From Paraspadella gotoi (Eukaryota; Chaetognatha): a stretch of 64,000 bases of DNA. The DNA lies in contig CM119264.1 in assembly GCA_051294375.1 (NCBI GenBank), positions 495,173 to 559,172 on the forward strand. Direction: 5' to 3'. How positions within the stretch are numbered: the first letter of the stretch is position 1; the number at the start of each line of letters is the position of its first letter. The notes under the pieces are model-generated. The model saw nothing but the letters and a program-made list of their open reading frames with translations. It was not told the origin of the DNA and searched no databases. The translations under genes and the position numbers were made by a program. Below, in pieces: positions 1-10,929 of this stretch.

Positions 1-230
1 GGAGGAATCCGTGTGGGAGGAATTCTATGGGGAGGAATTCCATGGGGAGGAATACCGTGTGGGAGGAATTCCTTGTGGGAGGAATTCCGTGTGGGAGGAA
101 TCCCGCGGGGAGGAATCCCGTGTGGGAGGAATCCCGTGTGGGAGGAATCCCATGGGGAGGAAATCCCGCGTGGGAGGAATCCCGTATGGGAGGAATCCAG
201 TTGGGAGGAATTCCGTGTGGGAGGAATACC
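1..230. repeat. G-rich 16-bp minisatellite at the window edge
   Basis: About fourteen imperfect units of GTGTGGGAGGAATTCC run to position 230 and continue off the left edge. All reading frames are open because the unit has no stops, so the open frames here are not evidence for a gene. Each unit carries a GGG and a GG run on the + strand. Confidence 0.9.
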
Positions 231-470
231 ACAGCCACCATTGAACGGTTCTGTCATTAACACATTTCAATAATTACTGACTCTTCATTGGTGAGCCCGA
301 CTTCCGAACACAACAGCAATAACAACACTTTCAGGCGACATGCCTCAACCTGGCGATGTACTTTCTGCCAACAACACATCAGGCGACATGCCTCAACTTG
401 GTGACGCACTTTCCACCAACAACAACAATACACTGAAGAGATGCAACAGACTTCTCCCTACAGGAGGGGG

Positions 471-690
471 GATGCATGGTGGACTAAAATCCACCAACCA
501 TTCATCAGTGGCCATTTGGTGCCGGAGGCAAGTCTTTCGCCTCCCAACCCAAAGGTCCGGGGTTCTAGCCCGGTGATTGCCAAGCAGTTAAGAGGGACGG
601 GGCGCTTAACCTGCCTGTAACATGGTGTTACAGCCTGATCCGAAGCTCAGGGACTGCTTATATTGAACGGTTCTGTCATTACCACATATC
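471..690 (+). repeat. SINE-like family S2, copy 1
   Basis: The copy includes the block GGTCCGGGGTTCTAGCCCGG, which resembles a degenerate tRNA B box with its flanking stem, then AGTTAAGAGGGACGGGGCGC and a tail reading CTGTAACATGGTGTTACAG. The same order recurs at 5930-6115 (inverted), 46600-46775 (inverted) and 52790-52940 (direct). Confidence 0.7.
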
Positions 691-780
691 AATAATTACT
701 GTCTCTTCAATAATTTAAAAATTAAACAAGTTTGAGCAAACAATGTCGGATCTGCCTACGATAAGTGGTAATAAGCTAAC

Positions 781-898
781 TTGGTCAACATGCATAATTT
801 AATCAACTGGCATAATTTGGTCAACTGACATAATTTTGTCAGCTGGCATAATTTGGTCAACTGACATAATTTGGTCAACTGACATAATTTGGTCAACT
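781..898. repeat. 18/19-bp tandem repeat
   Basis: About six units of CATAATTTGGTCAACTGA are seen with small substitutions. The array directly abuts the S1 SINE copy that follows. Confidence 0.85.
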
Positions 899-1130
899 TG
901 TGGATAAGTCGCTAAGTGGGCAGAAGATGACTATCCGTAAATTCTATAACCCCCTCTAGCAGACATGGAACAGGTCCTGGGCTTGGAACCTGGCTTGAGG
1001 GTTTGCCACGCCCCCAAAGCGGCTTACAGCCGTCCTCTTCCCGCAGGGTAGGTACCGGGTTGGGATTGAACCCGGTACCTAGTGGTCATGAGCTGATGGC
1101 TTTACTCAATGAGCCACCGGGTCACAACTG
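898..1130 (-). repeat. tRNA-derived SINE family S1, copy 1
   Basis: Read on the minus strand the copy starts GTGACCCGGTGGCTCATTGA, which fits a tRNA-like A box (TGGCTCANNG), followed about 30 bases later by GGTTCAATCCC, a good B box. The body then carries conserved text around CAAGCCAGGTTCCAAGCCC. Other copies lie at 1297-1487, 11222-11452, 24340-24540 and 56140-56335. Confidence 0.75.
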
Positions 1131-1296
1131 AAAGAGTCATGCTTATAGGCGGGGTGAACCTAGGCAATGCCCGACTACATGCCCCCCAGATTGTAACCCA
1201 CCCTGCACTGCTTCCAGTGGAGGGAGGGGAGCAATCTTTGGCTCGTCCATGGGCCTGGAATCAGAATGTTGGAATATGTTCGACAGGATCGGCTCA

Positions 1297-1487
1297 CCAG
1301 TGTGGATAAGACGCTAAGTGGGCAGAAGATGACTATACGTAAATTCTGTAACCCCCTCTAGCATACATGGAATGGGTCCTGGGCTTGGAACCTGGCTTGA
1401 GGGTTTGCCACGCCCCCAAGGCGGGTCATGGCCGTCCTCACTCTTCCCGCAGGGTAGGTACCGGGTTGAGATTGAACCTAGGCTATG
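1297..1487 (-). repeat. tRNA-derived SINE family S1, copy 2 (head truncated)
   Basis: This matches the body of the copy at 898-1130 and retains the B-box region (GATTGAACC on the minus strand), but loses the A-box head. The two copies are in direct orientation and about 170 bases apart. Confidence 0.7.
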
Positions 1488-1499
1488 CATTTCCACTCG

Positions 1500-2106
1500 A
1501 AACTTTATATCCAGCTCAATCACACACTTTCCTACCATCATACAAAATTTCAAGTCAATTGCCCTATTCACTCATGAGCAATTTGCGTTCAAATAGTGAA
1601 ATAGATTTTTTGTTTTTTCCATTTAAGAAACAATGAAAAATAATTTGGCGAAACGGTCTCGTGCTGATTTTGTCCCTTTAAAATTGTTTCTGAGCCAAAT
1701 TAATTGATCATTACTTTTGTAATGTGTGCGATATACACTACTGGACATTACTGTATCTGACCATAACCCTTGACCATCAACAAAAAAGCTAACTAGATCA
1801 AAAAAAGTAAAAAAGATGAAGCAATATAGCTCGAAACGCTTACAAAATTTTTGACCATTGTTTTTATAAATGCAAAAAAATATTAATATTATTAAAACAA
1901 AACTTTAACGATAACCTAATAGTTAACCGAGACCAAGATGAATATTTTTTACCCCATCATTTCCTCAATTTATATGAATCATTTGTCAATTAATCTAAAT
2001 AACAATATGACAAATTCATTTTCAATTTTCTTTATGAATGGAAGTTTTCTCTGCTTCCCTTGTGTCTAATTATTTAATATTTTAAAGGTATTTTCAAAAC
2101 CTATAT
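1500..2106. repeat. Left arm of gap-flanking duplicate
   Basis: This stretch begins at TTTATATCCAGCTCAATCAC and runs up to the N gap. It is repeated almost base for base immediately after the gap. The differences are mostly missing or extra single bases in homopolymers. No gene is seen in either arm. Confidence 0.85.
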
Positions 2107-2131
2107 NNNNNNNNNNNNNNNNNNNNNNNNN
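2107..2131. other. Assembly gap, 25 N
   Basis: A run of exactly 25 N separates two copies of the same ~600-bp sequence, so the true gap is probably negative (an overlap between contigs). Confidence 0.95.
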
Positions 2132-2137
2132 AGAGAG

Positions 2138-2735
2138 AATTTATATCCAGCTCAATCACACACTTTCCTACATCATACAAATTCAAGTCATTGCCCTATT
2201 CACTCATGAGCAATTTGCGTTCATATAGTGAAATAGATTTTTTGTTTTTTTCCATTTAAGAACAATGAAAATAATTTGCGAAACGGTCTCGTGCTGATTT
2301 TGTCCCTTAAAATTGTTCTGACCCAATTATTAGATCATTACTTTTGTAATTGTGTGCGATATACACTACTGACATTACTGTATCTGACCATAACACTTGG
2401 CCATCAACAAAAAACTAACTAGATCAAAAAAGTAAAAAAGATGAAGCAATATAGCTCGAAACGCTTACAAAAATTTTTGACCATTGTTTTTATAATTCAA
2501 AAAAATATTAATATTATTAAAACAAAACTTAACGATACCTAATAGTACCGAGACCAAGATGAATATTTTTTACCCCATCATTTCCTCAATTTTATATAGA
2601 TATCATTTGTCAATTAATCTAAATACAATTGACAAATTCATTTTCAATTTTCTTTATGAATGGAAGTTTTTTCTGCTTCCCTGTGTCTAATTATTTAATA
2701 TTTTAAAGGTATTTCAAAAAACCTTATAATTACTA
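2138..2735. repeat. Right arm of gap-flanking duplicate
   Basis: Same sequence as 1500-2106, starting at once after the gap. The copy continues into unique AT-rich DNA past TTTTAAAGGTATTTC, where the left arm stops. Confidence 0.85.
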
Positions 2736-2739
2736 TATA

Positions 2740-4990
2740 TTTTCACTTTTTTCAATTCTTTCACAACAAAAACAACATCATAAAAACATTTTAAATATAA
2801 TAAAAAAAATTGATTGAATATTTGGAAAAATAAATATTTTGAAACTTGAGAAATAATGGATTATGAGCAGAAAAAATTTTGCAATTCTAAAATAATCACT
2901 CTATCTTTCGAATTTTTCTAGAGCTGATTTTTTATTTTTTTGTTATTTGATTTTCTATGCAAAACCATTATTCTCAATGAGCATAGATCGGATGAAATTT
3001 TTTTTCCAACAATTTTAAAAATTCAACTTTTAATTAAGCTTTTTTGGGGAAAAATATAAAATTATAATATACATGGTACATCTAAAGTGATATTTCTAAT
3101 GACAAAAAAATTTTCTCAAGTTTATTTTGAAATTTACGTATTGTACAATAGAAATAAGTGAGCTCCCGCTTTGCCGAAATTTTTATTTACAAGATTTGTA
3201 CTGGGTAATTTAAAAAAATTATTTTTTAAATAATTTGAAAGAAAGAGTTAGCTAAGGTGGATGTGGTATCAAATTAAAGCCTAATCATGGACGTCCTTTC
3301 TAAAAGATAATCTTTTCACAGCTTTTTGTTTAATCAGAGTTAAAAGTATACAGTTTTTTCTTTAAATTTCAATGAAGCATATGAAATTTTTTCTTTTCTT
3401 TTGTAATTTAAAAAAGGAAGACTGAATATATTTTTGTTTATTATTAATTTTCTTTATTCCATAAAATTGCTTATATTTTCAGTTAAAGTAAAAACAAGCA
3501 AAAATTTATGTTGTAGCTTGATAAATGTTATTTTTAAATATTAAAAATGTAAATACAAAAATGTTTTCAGCTTGATATAAACAGTCTGGACATCTACTTC
3601 TTGTCTCGTGAAAAAATTGTCATTTTCATGTATCTTTAGCTGCAAACTAAAGCTTGACACACTGCTTTATCTAATAACTTGGTGTAAAATTAATAGCTGG
3701 TAACATATTTGACCAAAGCAACATCATGTGTTAAATTGTATTGATAATTTTTTTTTTAAATACAGCAAGGAATTTAATTCTATTATTTATATGCCATTTT
3801 AATTAAGAAAAATATTTCGGTTAATGCCCTTGGAAAGGGTTTCATTGACTGACTTAATGAATAAATTTTGTTAGAATTTTTTATTGCCCATCTTGAGTTA
3901 CAAGATATAAAAGGTTATGGTTACATGTCAATAAGTCCACTTTATTGTACCCTTTTGCAACCTGCATCCAAATTTCTTTTTTTCCCTTTTCAATGTATAA
4001 ATAAAAAAATTATTTGAGAGAACAATTGCCGGGAGTTGATGCCATTGGTAAGCCTTTAGGTTACCCACTTCCGATCGAATTTTTAAATGAGGTTTTTTTT
4101 CTATCTATTTGAGACATAACACTAATATTTATACTATTATTTTTTTTTCTTCTTCGGAGGCGTGGGTTGAATCCCACCACTTGCCACCACAACGAAGGAA
4201 GTAGGTGCGTGGTTTATTAGTGAGAAATAGGGAGTTTTTTGACATAAGAACACGTTGGGGATGATAATAATTAACATACAAATATGGAGATTATGCAGAA
4301 AAGGCAGGGCTTATAAACAATATAACAATGTCATAAGGAGTTGAGTGTTAATTTCTTGAAGGTAAGGTTGAAGAGTGATCCGTTTCCTCTCTCGTTCTCT
4401 GCGTCGGTTTCCTGAGGAGCCTGCCTCTCTAATTGGTCAATCAGAGAAAAGACGGAGAGCCAAGAGAGACAAGCCACTTGATAATCCATTCTCTGCGTTG
4501 ATTCTATATTCTATATTCTATATTCAGTCATATCTAAAACAAAAAAATATTTTGCATTGATATTTTGGATATCAACATATGAAACTATAACGTTTCAAAA
4601 AATAAAAAGAAATATAATAATATTGAACAGTGAATTTTTTTTATGCACGGAACAGTAACGTTACGCCATTTTTCATTGTCTTAAACCAATTTCCACCCGC
4701 ACGATTCCATCGAAACTTCATATCCAGCTCAATCACACAGTTTCCTACCCACACACAAAATTTCATACCAATCCATCCATCCAATCACGAGTAATTGGAG
4801 TTTTTAAGTTTTTAACCAATGGGACACACTGTAAGTGTTTTAAAATAGGAACTAAACTCCGTATTAACTATTAAGTATTCTAAGTGTTTTAAAATAGCAA
4901 CTAAACTTCTAAGTATTTCAGGCAATAAAATAATAATTTTATGAGATGTTTTACCTGTTCTACTTGTTTGACCTGCTCTCTGAATGGATG
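2740..4990. other. AT-rich intergenic DNA, no gene seen
   Basis: The stretch is rich in A and T runs and has no open frame that reads like a protein. A fragment near 4720-4800 resembles the text of the gap duplicate (CATATCCAGCTCAATCACAC), so that sequence also belongs to a dispersed repeat. Confidence 0.6.
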
Positions 4991-5094
4991 GTTGTAATGA
5001 AACAATTTCCCTTCCTCCACATTGATTGGTTCAATCATGGCGTGCACTTGACGCTCCTTCTCGACTTTTTCTACTCGTCGTCATCTATGTTTGC

Positions 5095-5108
5095 TATAAA
5101 ATAAGGGG
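5095..5108 (+). promoter_or_regulatory. TATA box of the proposed small gene
   Basis: TATAAAATAAGGGG is a strong TATA element. It stands about 130 bases upstream of an ATG that is followed at once by a splice donor, which fits a start site near 5125 and a short untranslated leader. Confidence 0.5.
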
Positions 5109-5124
5109 GAAGAAATTTTTTGGC

Positions 5125-5231
5125 AGACTTAAACCGAACTCTTCTGTTCTCAACTTGCTCCTGGTTCAGTTCTTTCAAGTGAAGAAGTTTCCCAATTTGA
5201 ACGCCTCTCATTGTTCTCAATCATTAAAATG
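5125..5231 (+). other. Proposed exon 1: leader plus start codon of a small Cys-rich membrane protein
   Basis: The exon would run from about 30 bases after the TATA box to ATG at 5229-5231. The next bases are GTAAGT, a consensus donor, so only the initiator methionine would be coded here. The next in-phase piece, starting at 7555 after TTCAG, opens GGT GGA AAC, giving Met-Gly-Gly-Asn. The exon start is an estimate from the TATA position; the link between the two exons is inference. Confidence 0.45.
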
Positions 5232-5412
5232 GTAAGTTTTATGAATTTGATTAAGTTATTGATTTAACTTTCGTTTTGTTGTGTTTGATATTAGTAAAGA
5301 AATAACTACAGATGGCTTCGTATAATATAACCATAATAATCATAATCCTTTTTTTCGAGCCCAGAATCGGTTTCCGACTAAACTACTGGGCCAAATTTGA
5401 TGAAGATTCACA

Positions 5413-5530
5413 AACTGCAATTTCATTATCTTGTAAGAGTGATGGAGGCCTTAAATCACCAAAGTCAGGGGCAAGATAGCTTAATTATTAAATGAATGTA
5501 TAATTTTTATATTGGTTGTACCAATTTCGT
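5413..5530 (+). repeat. R1 dispersed repeat, partial copy
   Basis: Contains the family core CTTGTAAGAGTGATGGAGGC, then GGGGCAAGATAGC and the terminal ATTGGTTGTACCAAT. Lies in the proposed intron of the small gene. Confidence 0.8.
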
Positions 5531-5929
5531 ACGTAAAGCATTCCTTTGGTCATGCAAATGCAACTATCGATGTGATGTTTGATGTTCAACCCCTGAGCCG
5601 AAAGATGGGGGAGGAGGGAAATGGCCAAATTTTTTTTATTATTTTGAATTTGGCATGATCAGTTGCAGACCGTCAGTAGCTAAGGTTGCCTGCAGTCGTC
5701 CAATAATAAAGTTACCCGGGAAATTTGTACTTTCGCCGACTGGAACCGAGCCGGTCGGTTATTTTTATTGTCGCAATCGCTTTGCGTTTGCGACGATCTC
5801 GTAACGCTTTTGCGCATAAGTGGCGTACGCGTCGTTGTTGTCGTCGTCATCGGCGTTCCAAATTATAGATCGCCTTTTTGATGATTAAATTTGGGTGTGA
5901 AGAGACAGTAATTATTGTTATGTGTTAGT

Positions 5930-6115
5930 GACAGAACCGTTCAATATAAGCTTCGGATCAGGCTGTAACACCATGTTACAGGCGGGTTAAGCGCCCTGTC
6001 CCTCTTAACTGCTAGGCGGCCACCGGGCTAGAACCCCAGACCTTTGGGTTGGGATGCGAATGACTTGCCTCCGGCACCAATGGCCACTGATGAACGGTTG
6101 GAGGATTTTAGTCAA
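5930..6115 (-). repeat. SINE-like family S2, copy 2
   Basis: Inverted copy of the sequence at 471-690, with TGTAACACCATGTTACAG at the left end and GGCACCAATGGCCACTGATG at the right. Confidence 0.7.
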
Positions 6116-6239
6116 CCATAGGTGTATGAAGCTGAAAATTTATATACAGCTTCTCATCATCGATGTTATTAAAATAAGATGAGGACAGTTATTAAATATG
6201 TTTTGTTTACGTTTTATCAAAACAAACAAATTTCCTCTT

Positions 6240-6780
6240 TTATTTTTATGTTTCCTTCTCTCTCTCTTTTCTCTTCTAATTATATGTAGCTCTCTCTCTC
6301 TTTTCCCCAGTGCTGATTCATCGGGAAAAAAACGAGTCTGCAGCTGGCTCTGCAGAGGCTTTTTTCTTTTTCTCTCTTTTCTCCTGCTGCTTCTGCTGCT
6401 GCCTTTTGATTTTTTTTTTTCTGGCTGCCTCTACTGCTGCCGCTGCTGATTCGTCCGAAAACGATTTGGCTTCTCTCTCTCTTTCTCTCTCTCTCTCTTT
6501 TTTTTTCCAGAAACTGTAACTTTAATTTTCCTCGGTACTTTATTATTTTTTGTAATTGACAATCGCAAAATAGAATTTTTCTTTCTGTTTATAAATTTAT
6601 TTTCTTTTCTCAAATTTGATTTTTTTATATTTTGGTATCAAAATTGTTCTTTTTTTCTTCCTGTCCTTCCTTTCCTTTCTTTCTTTCCTTTCTATTCTTT
6701 GTTTCCTTTCTATTCTTTCTTTCCTTTCTATTCTTTCTTTCCTTTCTATTCTTTCTTTCTTTTCTATTCTTTCTTTCTGT
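6240..6780. repeat. Pyrimidine-rich tract with a ~19-bp TTTCTATTCTTTCTTTCC repeat
   Basis: CT- and TTTC-rich sequence; from about 6664 five units of a 19-base motif follow one another. Long open frames on both strands here are low-complexity products (Phe/Leu/Ser or Arg/Lys/Glu) and are not genes. Confidence 0.8.
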
Positions 6781-6785
6781 TACGA

Positions 6786-7025
6786 GGCTAGGGATCTCGC
6801 CCCTGCTCAGCAACTTAAGGATAGGAAGGAAGAGAGAGGTACCTGAGCTAGTCTTCTCGCCCCTGCTCAGCAACCTAAAGATAGGAAGGAAGAGAGAGGT
6901 ACCTGAGCTAGTCTTCTCGCCCCTGCTCAGCAACTTAAGGTTAGGGAGGAAGAGAGAGGTACCTGAGCTAGTCTGCTCGCCCCTGCTCACCTACCTGAGG
7001 TTAGGAAGGAAGCGATAGGTACCTG
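6786..7025. repeat. 60-bp tandem repeat, four units
   Basis: Four 60-base units (starts near 6786, 6846, 6906, 6966) each contain CTCGCCCCTGCTCAGCAAC and GAGAGAGGTACCTGAG. Because 60 is a multiple of three the array is open in both strands, which explains the long repetitive reading frames; nothing suggests translation. Confidence 0.9.
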
Positions 7026-7375
7026 AGCAAGTTTTCTCGTCACTCCTCTGCTATGTCAGCTATCTCAGCATAGATCATCAAATGAGAAGATGGCGGGAAA
7101 ACAGAAGAACCAATGACAAGCTTGCACACCTCAGCAAGAGAGAGAGATCTCAGATACCACAGCCCTCAGCCAATAGGAGAGAGAGGAGAGCTGAGGGTCC
7201 TCAAGGGGTACTCAGGTTCCTTAGCCTTGCACCAATGAGATGCTCTATTTTATGTAGATGAGGGAGAAGGGTAGGCTAGGTTTTTCTGCCATTGTGACGA
7301 TCCTTTTGCTTTTACGATTTTTTATATCATTACCGTGGTTTGATATTATAAAGAAAAAAAGTGAAAATTTGTTTT

Positions 7376-7460
7376 AGTTAGGTTAGGGATATTTAGGGTT
7401 AAGGGTGATTAAGGTTAGGGGTTGTTAGGGTTAGGAGTGATTACGTTGAGGGGTGGTTAA
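7376..7460. repeat. Degenerate TTAGGG-like tract
   Basis: Irregular TTAGGG, TTAGGTTAGGG and TTAAGGG words occur in a row. They are too degenerate to be a telomere. A matching CCTAA/CCTTAA-rich tract is at 15428-15530. Confidence 0.5.
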
Positions 7461-7554
7461 TAAAAAAGTCACTGCGGCGCAACACAACATTTAAATGTCC
7501 GTTCTTGTTAAAACTTATTGTATCCAATTTCCCTTAAAACCGTAAACCCTTCAG

Positions 7555-7750
7555 GGTGGAAACTCACCACAGATCACTACGATCAACATCGGCGGCGGCG
7601 TTCAAGAACCCCCTGCACGCAAAGCCAACCATGTCCTTCACTGTATCCTTAGTTATTTTTTTCCCGTGGATTTTTATCTGGTTCATCATTTGCTGTTGCT
7701 ACGGTTGTCCTGACTGCTGCGGGGACTGTTGCGGCTGTTGCGGTCCATAG
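7555..7750 (+). CDS. Last exon of a proposed small Cys-rich single-pass membrane protein
   Basis: After the acceptor CCCTTCAG the frame opens Gly-Gly-Asn-Ser-Pro and reads a polar segment (ITTINIGGG), a conserved-looking hinge (KANHVLHCIL), then a hydrophobic segment (FFPWIFIWFIICC) and a Cys/Gly tail with a C-C-G-D-C-C-G-C-C pattern, stop TAG at 7748. The hydrophobic half is in the next frame; the switch falls in the T run at about 7651-7657, so a single T indel is the likely cause. Joined to the start codon at 5229 the product would be about 65 residues. I do not recognise a named family with certainty; short proteins of this layout (polar head, NHxLH, one membrane helix, Cys tail) exist in invertebrates. 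Alternatively the Cys-rich part is a stand-alone 39-residue frame from ATG 7631. Confidence 0.5.
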
Positions 7751-7993
7751 TAATATGACGGCCCGCCCTCTCGCGGTTAAATGACTCATCAATTGACCAT
7801 CTCTTTGTTTTTAAGTTGCGCTGTCATTTGTTTTTTTTTTATGTTCTAGTCGTGATATTTATCATATTTTTAACAGCTTCTAAAAATGGACTACCGTAAT
7901 TAGCCTTAAACAAAGGGATGCCTCCACAGTGCCTCTGGTGATTTGTGCTTATAAATCATGATTGGAATATAAACCTAGAGGGAATTCTCAAAC

Positions 7994-7999
7994 AATAAA
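7994..7999 (+). terminator. Poly(A) signal AATAAA after the small gene
   Basis: AATAAA lies about 245 bases after the TAG stop of the Cys-rich exon, a plausible 3' untranslated length. Confidence 0.4.
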
Positions 8000-9600
8000 G
8001 CTTTTTTTTAAATGCTTATAACAGGATATCTTAAAAAGTACTTGGTCAATCAAGATGAAATTTATCGTGTACTGTAATTATAAAATCGATTTTCCCCCAC
8101 TAGAGCCTATCAAAAAGTTTATCATTTAATTGCCTGTGAGTTTCAAGGAAGTTTAGTTTTATTGTAAAAGTGTTCAAACCCTGCGAAATTAGTATTAATT
8201 AATTACAAAGCCAATTTTCATGTCTCAATTCATTTTTATCTTACATTTTGGGCAGAAAGGGATTTTTATAAAATTTTATCTTTTGTTTCAACTGCTCGTC
8301 CCGCCGACTTTACTCATGGCGTCTCAAGAACGGTAGTGAGGAGTTTAGTTACTAAGCAATTCAAATAAACAAAATAGCGTCCCACGCCGTAAGCCGTTTA
8401 TATAATGCTCTATCGATTTAACCTATAATAAATAATATAAATAAATATTTTGTATATAATTAAAAGAATCTGTGCAGGAATTAACCTCCAGGATGTAATC
8501 ACACCAATTTTTTTAAAAGACGTATATTAAATTAGAAAGAGCACCTATTTATGAATAAAACTGTGTAGAAAATTGTTACAGTACCTCTAAAACCAAAAAG
8601 ATAAGGTGCGTAATGTATTAGCCCCTACCTTGTGAAGCAGCTTGTGGATGCTGTTGTGGGTACGCTAGAAGTAGTTGTGACTCTAAATTTTAATAGAATA
8701 AACTTAATGCACTTCTTTAACTAATAAATTAGGTTGGACAACCAAATCTCTTATATTTTAAACGGTGTGCCAAAAATACTTCAGGAGAGGCAACTGCTAA
8801 TGGCGTTGGACCAATTTGAATGGCGATTTGTGCAAACTTTTTTTTTTTTGCCATGCCCCATCGTGTCAAATGTGGGTGAATATACAACTTTTGGAATATG
8901 ACACACCCTAGAGTGGCCCGGATTCAGTGGCCACCTAATTGACGCTTCTAATTACTCTTCTCTTGACACCTTAAATTAACGAGGAAGAAATTAATACCGT
9001 CACCTCTGGCCGTCAAAAAAAGGGGGAAAAAAGTTTTTAAAAATATAGTGGAAAAAGCAGCATAGAAAAAAGTGTGCAAAAAAACAAATCTTAGAATTAA
9101 ATTATTTAAATACAGGGAGGTCCAGCTCTTTTGGGACTAACTTTAAAAAATCGTTTGGACGGGTAAATAAAAAGGTAATCTTATGAAAATTAGCACATTG
9201 TAAAAAATTGTAATGACAACACAATCAATTAAAAAGATTTTCTTTTGGCAACCATGACCTTCTCCAAAGGTTAGGAGAAGGCGGCATTTTCAACCATGCC
9301 AGTAAGGAATGCTGTCATTTCTGTCACTATTCTTCCTGTCAGAAAGTAGGCAGTAGACTGGGGACGGTAGGCCATTCTGATTTCTTATCTTACATTTTCA
9401 TTAATCAGGGGGATTGCAGTCAGAAAAACTGTGCGGCCAAAAGTTAGCAGTCACCATTCTTCATCTTGATTTTCAGCAAATTTTCCCAAAAATTTGTAAG
9501 GAAGCGGCGCAAAGAATTTTGACATGTCACGCAAAAAGCTTTAAATACGACGTAGAGACAGATCACACTTAATTTCATGTGCACGAAAAATAAATTATCG
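8000..9600. other. Intergenic DNA, nothing recognised
   Basis: No open frame with protein-like content, no tRNA or rRNA, and no clear tandem repeat were seen in this stretch. Confidence 0.5.
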
Positions 9601-9609
9601 GTCATTGAA

Positions 9610-10230
9610 TTTACTTTGTCTTATGGCAACAGCCGGGTTGCCTGTGATGCCCATTGGGATGGGGCATCTCACTGTTAGCTTTGGGGGCTTCCGACCCTCA
9701 GTGACGCTTCCAGTCACTGGCGCGGTTACCCTAGGACGGTCTCGCTTTGCCAACGCAGAGGGAAGTCGTTAGGAATGTGGATGGAACGCTACGCCTGGGA
9801 TGGTGTGTTCCCCCTCTGAGCCAATGGATTTGGCTGTAGGATGGTGGACATGAGGCGGTGTGAATATACCACCACTGGATCCCCGGGCCAAGACATCACT
9901 CAGGTTCCTCAAGCCTGAGAGGTGTCTAACAAGATTGTGGGAGAGAGAGAGAGCACGAGTTGTGGGGGCATAGGCGTTTGTCGTAGAGTACCCCAGGGGC
10001 ATAGGCGTTTGTCATAGCATACCCAAAGTCGGCAGGGCATAGGCTTTTGTCGTAGCGTACTCTGAGAAGGTTGCGTGTTCGATAGTAGGGCTCACCACTT
10101 ATGGCAACAGCCGGGTTGCCTGTGAACACTACGCCTGGGATGGTGTGTTCCCCCTCTGAGCCAATGGATTTGGCTGTAGGATTGTGGACGTGAGGCGGTG
10201 TGAATATACCGCCACAGTCTGACCACTTGT
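9610..10230. repeat. Composite SINE-like cluster with internal duplication
   Basis: ATGGCAACAGCCGGGTTGCC occurs at about 9622 and again at 10099. A ~90-base block beginning CTACGCCTGGGATGG occurs at 9789 and 10130. Between them three copies of GGGCATAGGCGTTTGTCGTAG-like text (about 9966, 9997, 10036) lead into GTTGCGTGTTCGATAG, which resembles a tRNA B box. This is probably a tRNA-derived element inserted into, or duplicated within, another repeat. Confidence 0.6.
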
Positions 10231-10929
10231 ACTAACAAGCCATCCCTTCCTGACAGTTATGCTGGACAAATACATACAAAATATGATTCGGCCCAGAATG
10301 ATACAGTAAAATACAGAGTAAAAGTTGAAATTTGGACTAGATACTTTGTTTCTCTGAATTCTTAAATCATACGCCATAAACGAATAAGACGATGGGTACA
10401 ACTGAAAGTGATATGTCTCTAATGATAAAAATTTTTTCTTTAGTTTTTATTTTAAAATTTAGGTATTATACAAATAGGATAAATTTAGTTTGTTCCAAAA
10501 TTGAATGCCTTGAATCTGATATTTTTCAAAATGCAAAATTTTGGTTCATAGTCTGTTCATAGTATGTTTTAGTTAAATTAGAAATTAGATTTCATTTCTT
10601 TCGATCGATTTCAGGTTAAATTTATTCGAAAGGGTCGTGAAGGGGAAGAGAAACACGGCGACGGTTTATATCGGAGAGAGAGAGGAGAGAGAGAGAGAGA
10701 GAGACGTGAAGGGGAAGGGCGGAAAATGAATTCATGACCTCGAAACGACTGCAATTAGGTTTTATGGACGGAGTTTTAATTTTAATATATTTAATGCCAT
10801 TTGGATTAATATTTTGCAGAGAGGTATTGTACTGTGTGTGGGTTTTGAACAAGAAAAGCTTGTTGCCTGATCACAAAGACAAGAGAGAGAAAAAGTCACC
10901 TTTGAATTGTCGGTTCCATGTTGATTGAA

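Noticed and set aside
6625-7018. Long overlapping open frames on both strands, repetitive Arg/Lys/Glu or Phe/Leu/Ser
   Set aside because: They are translations of the 60-bp tandem repeat and the adjoining pyrimidine tract, with no start context or homology.
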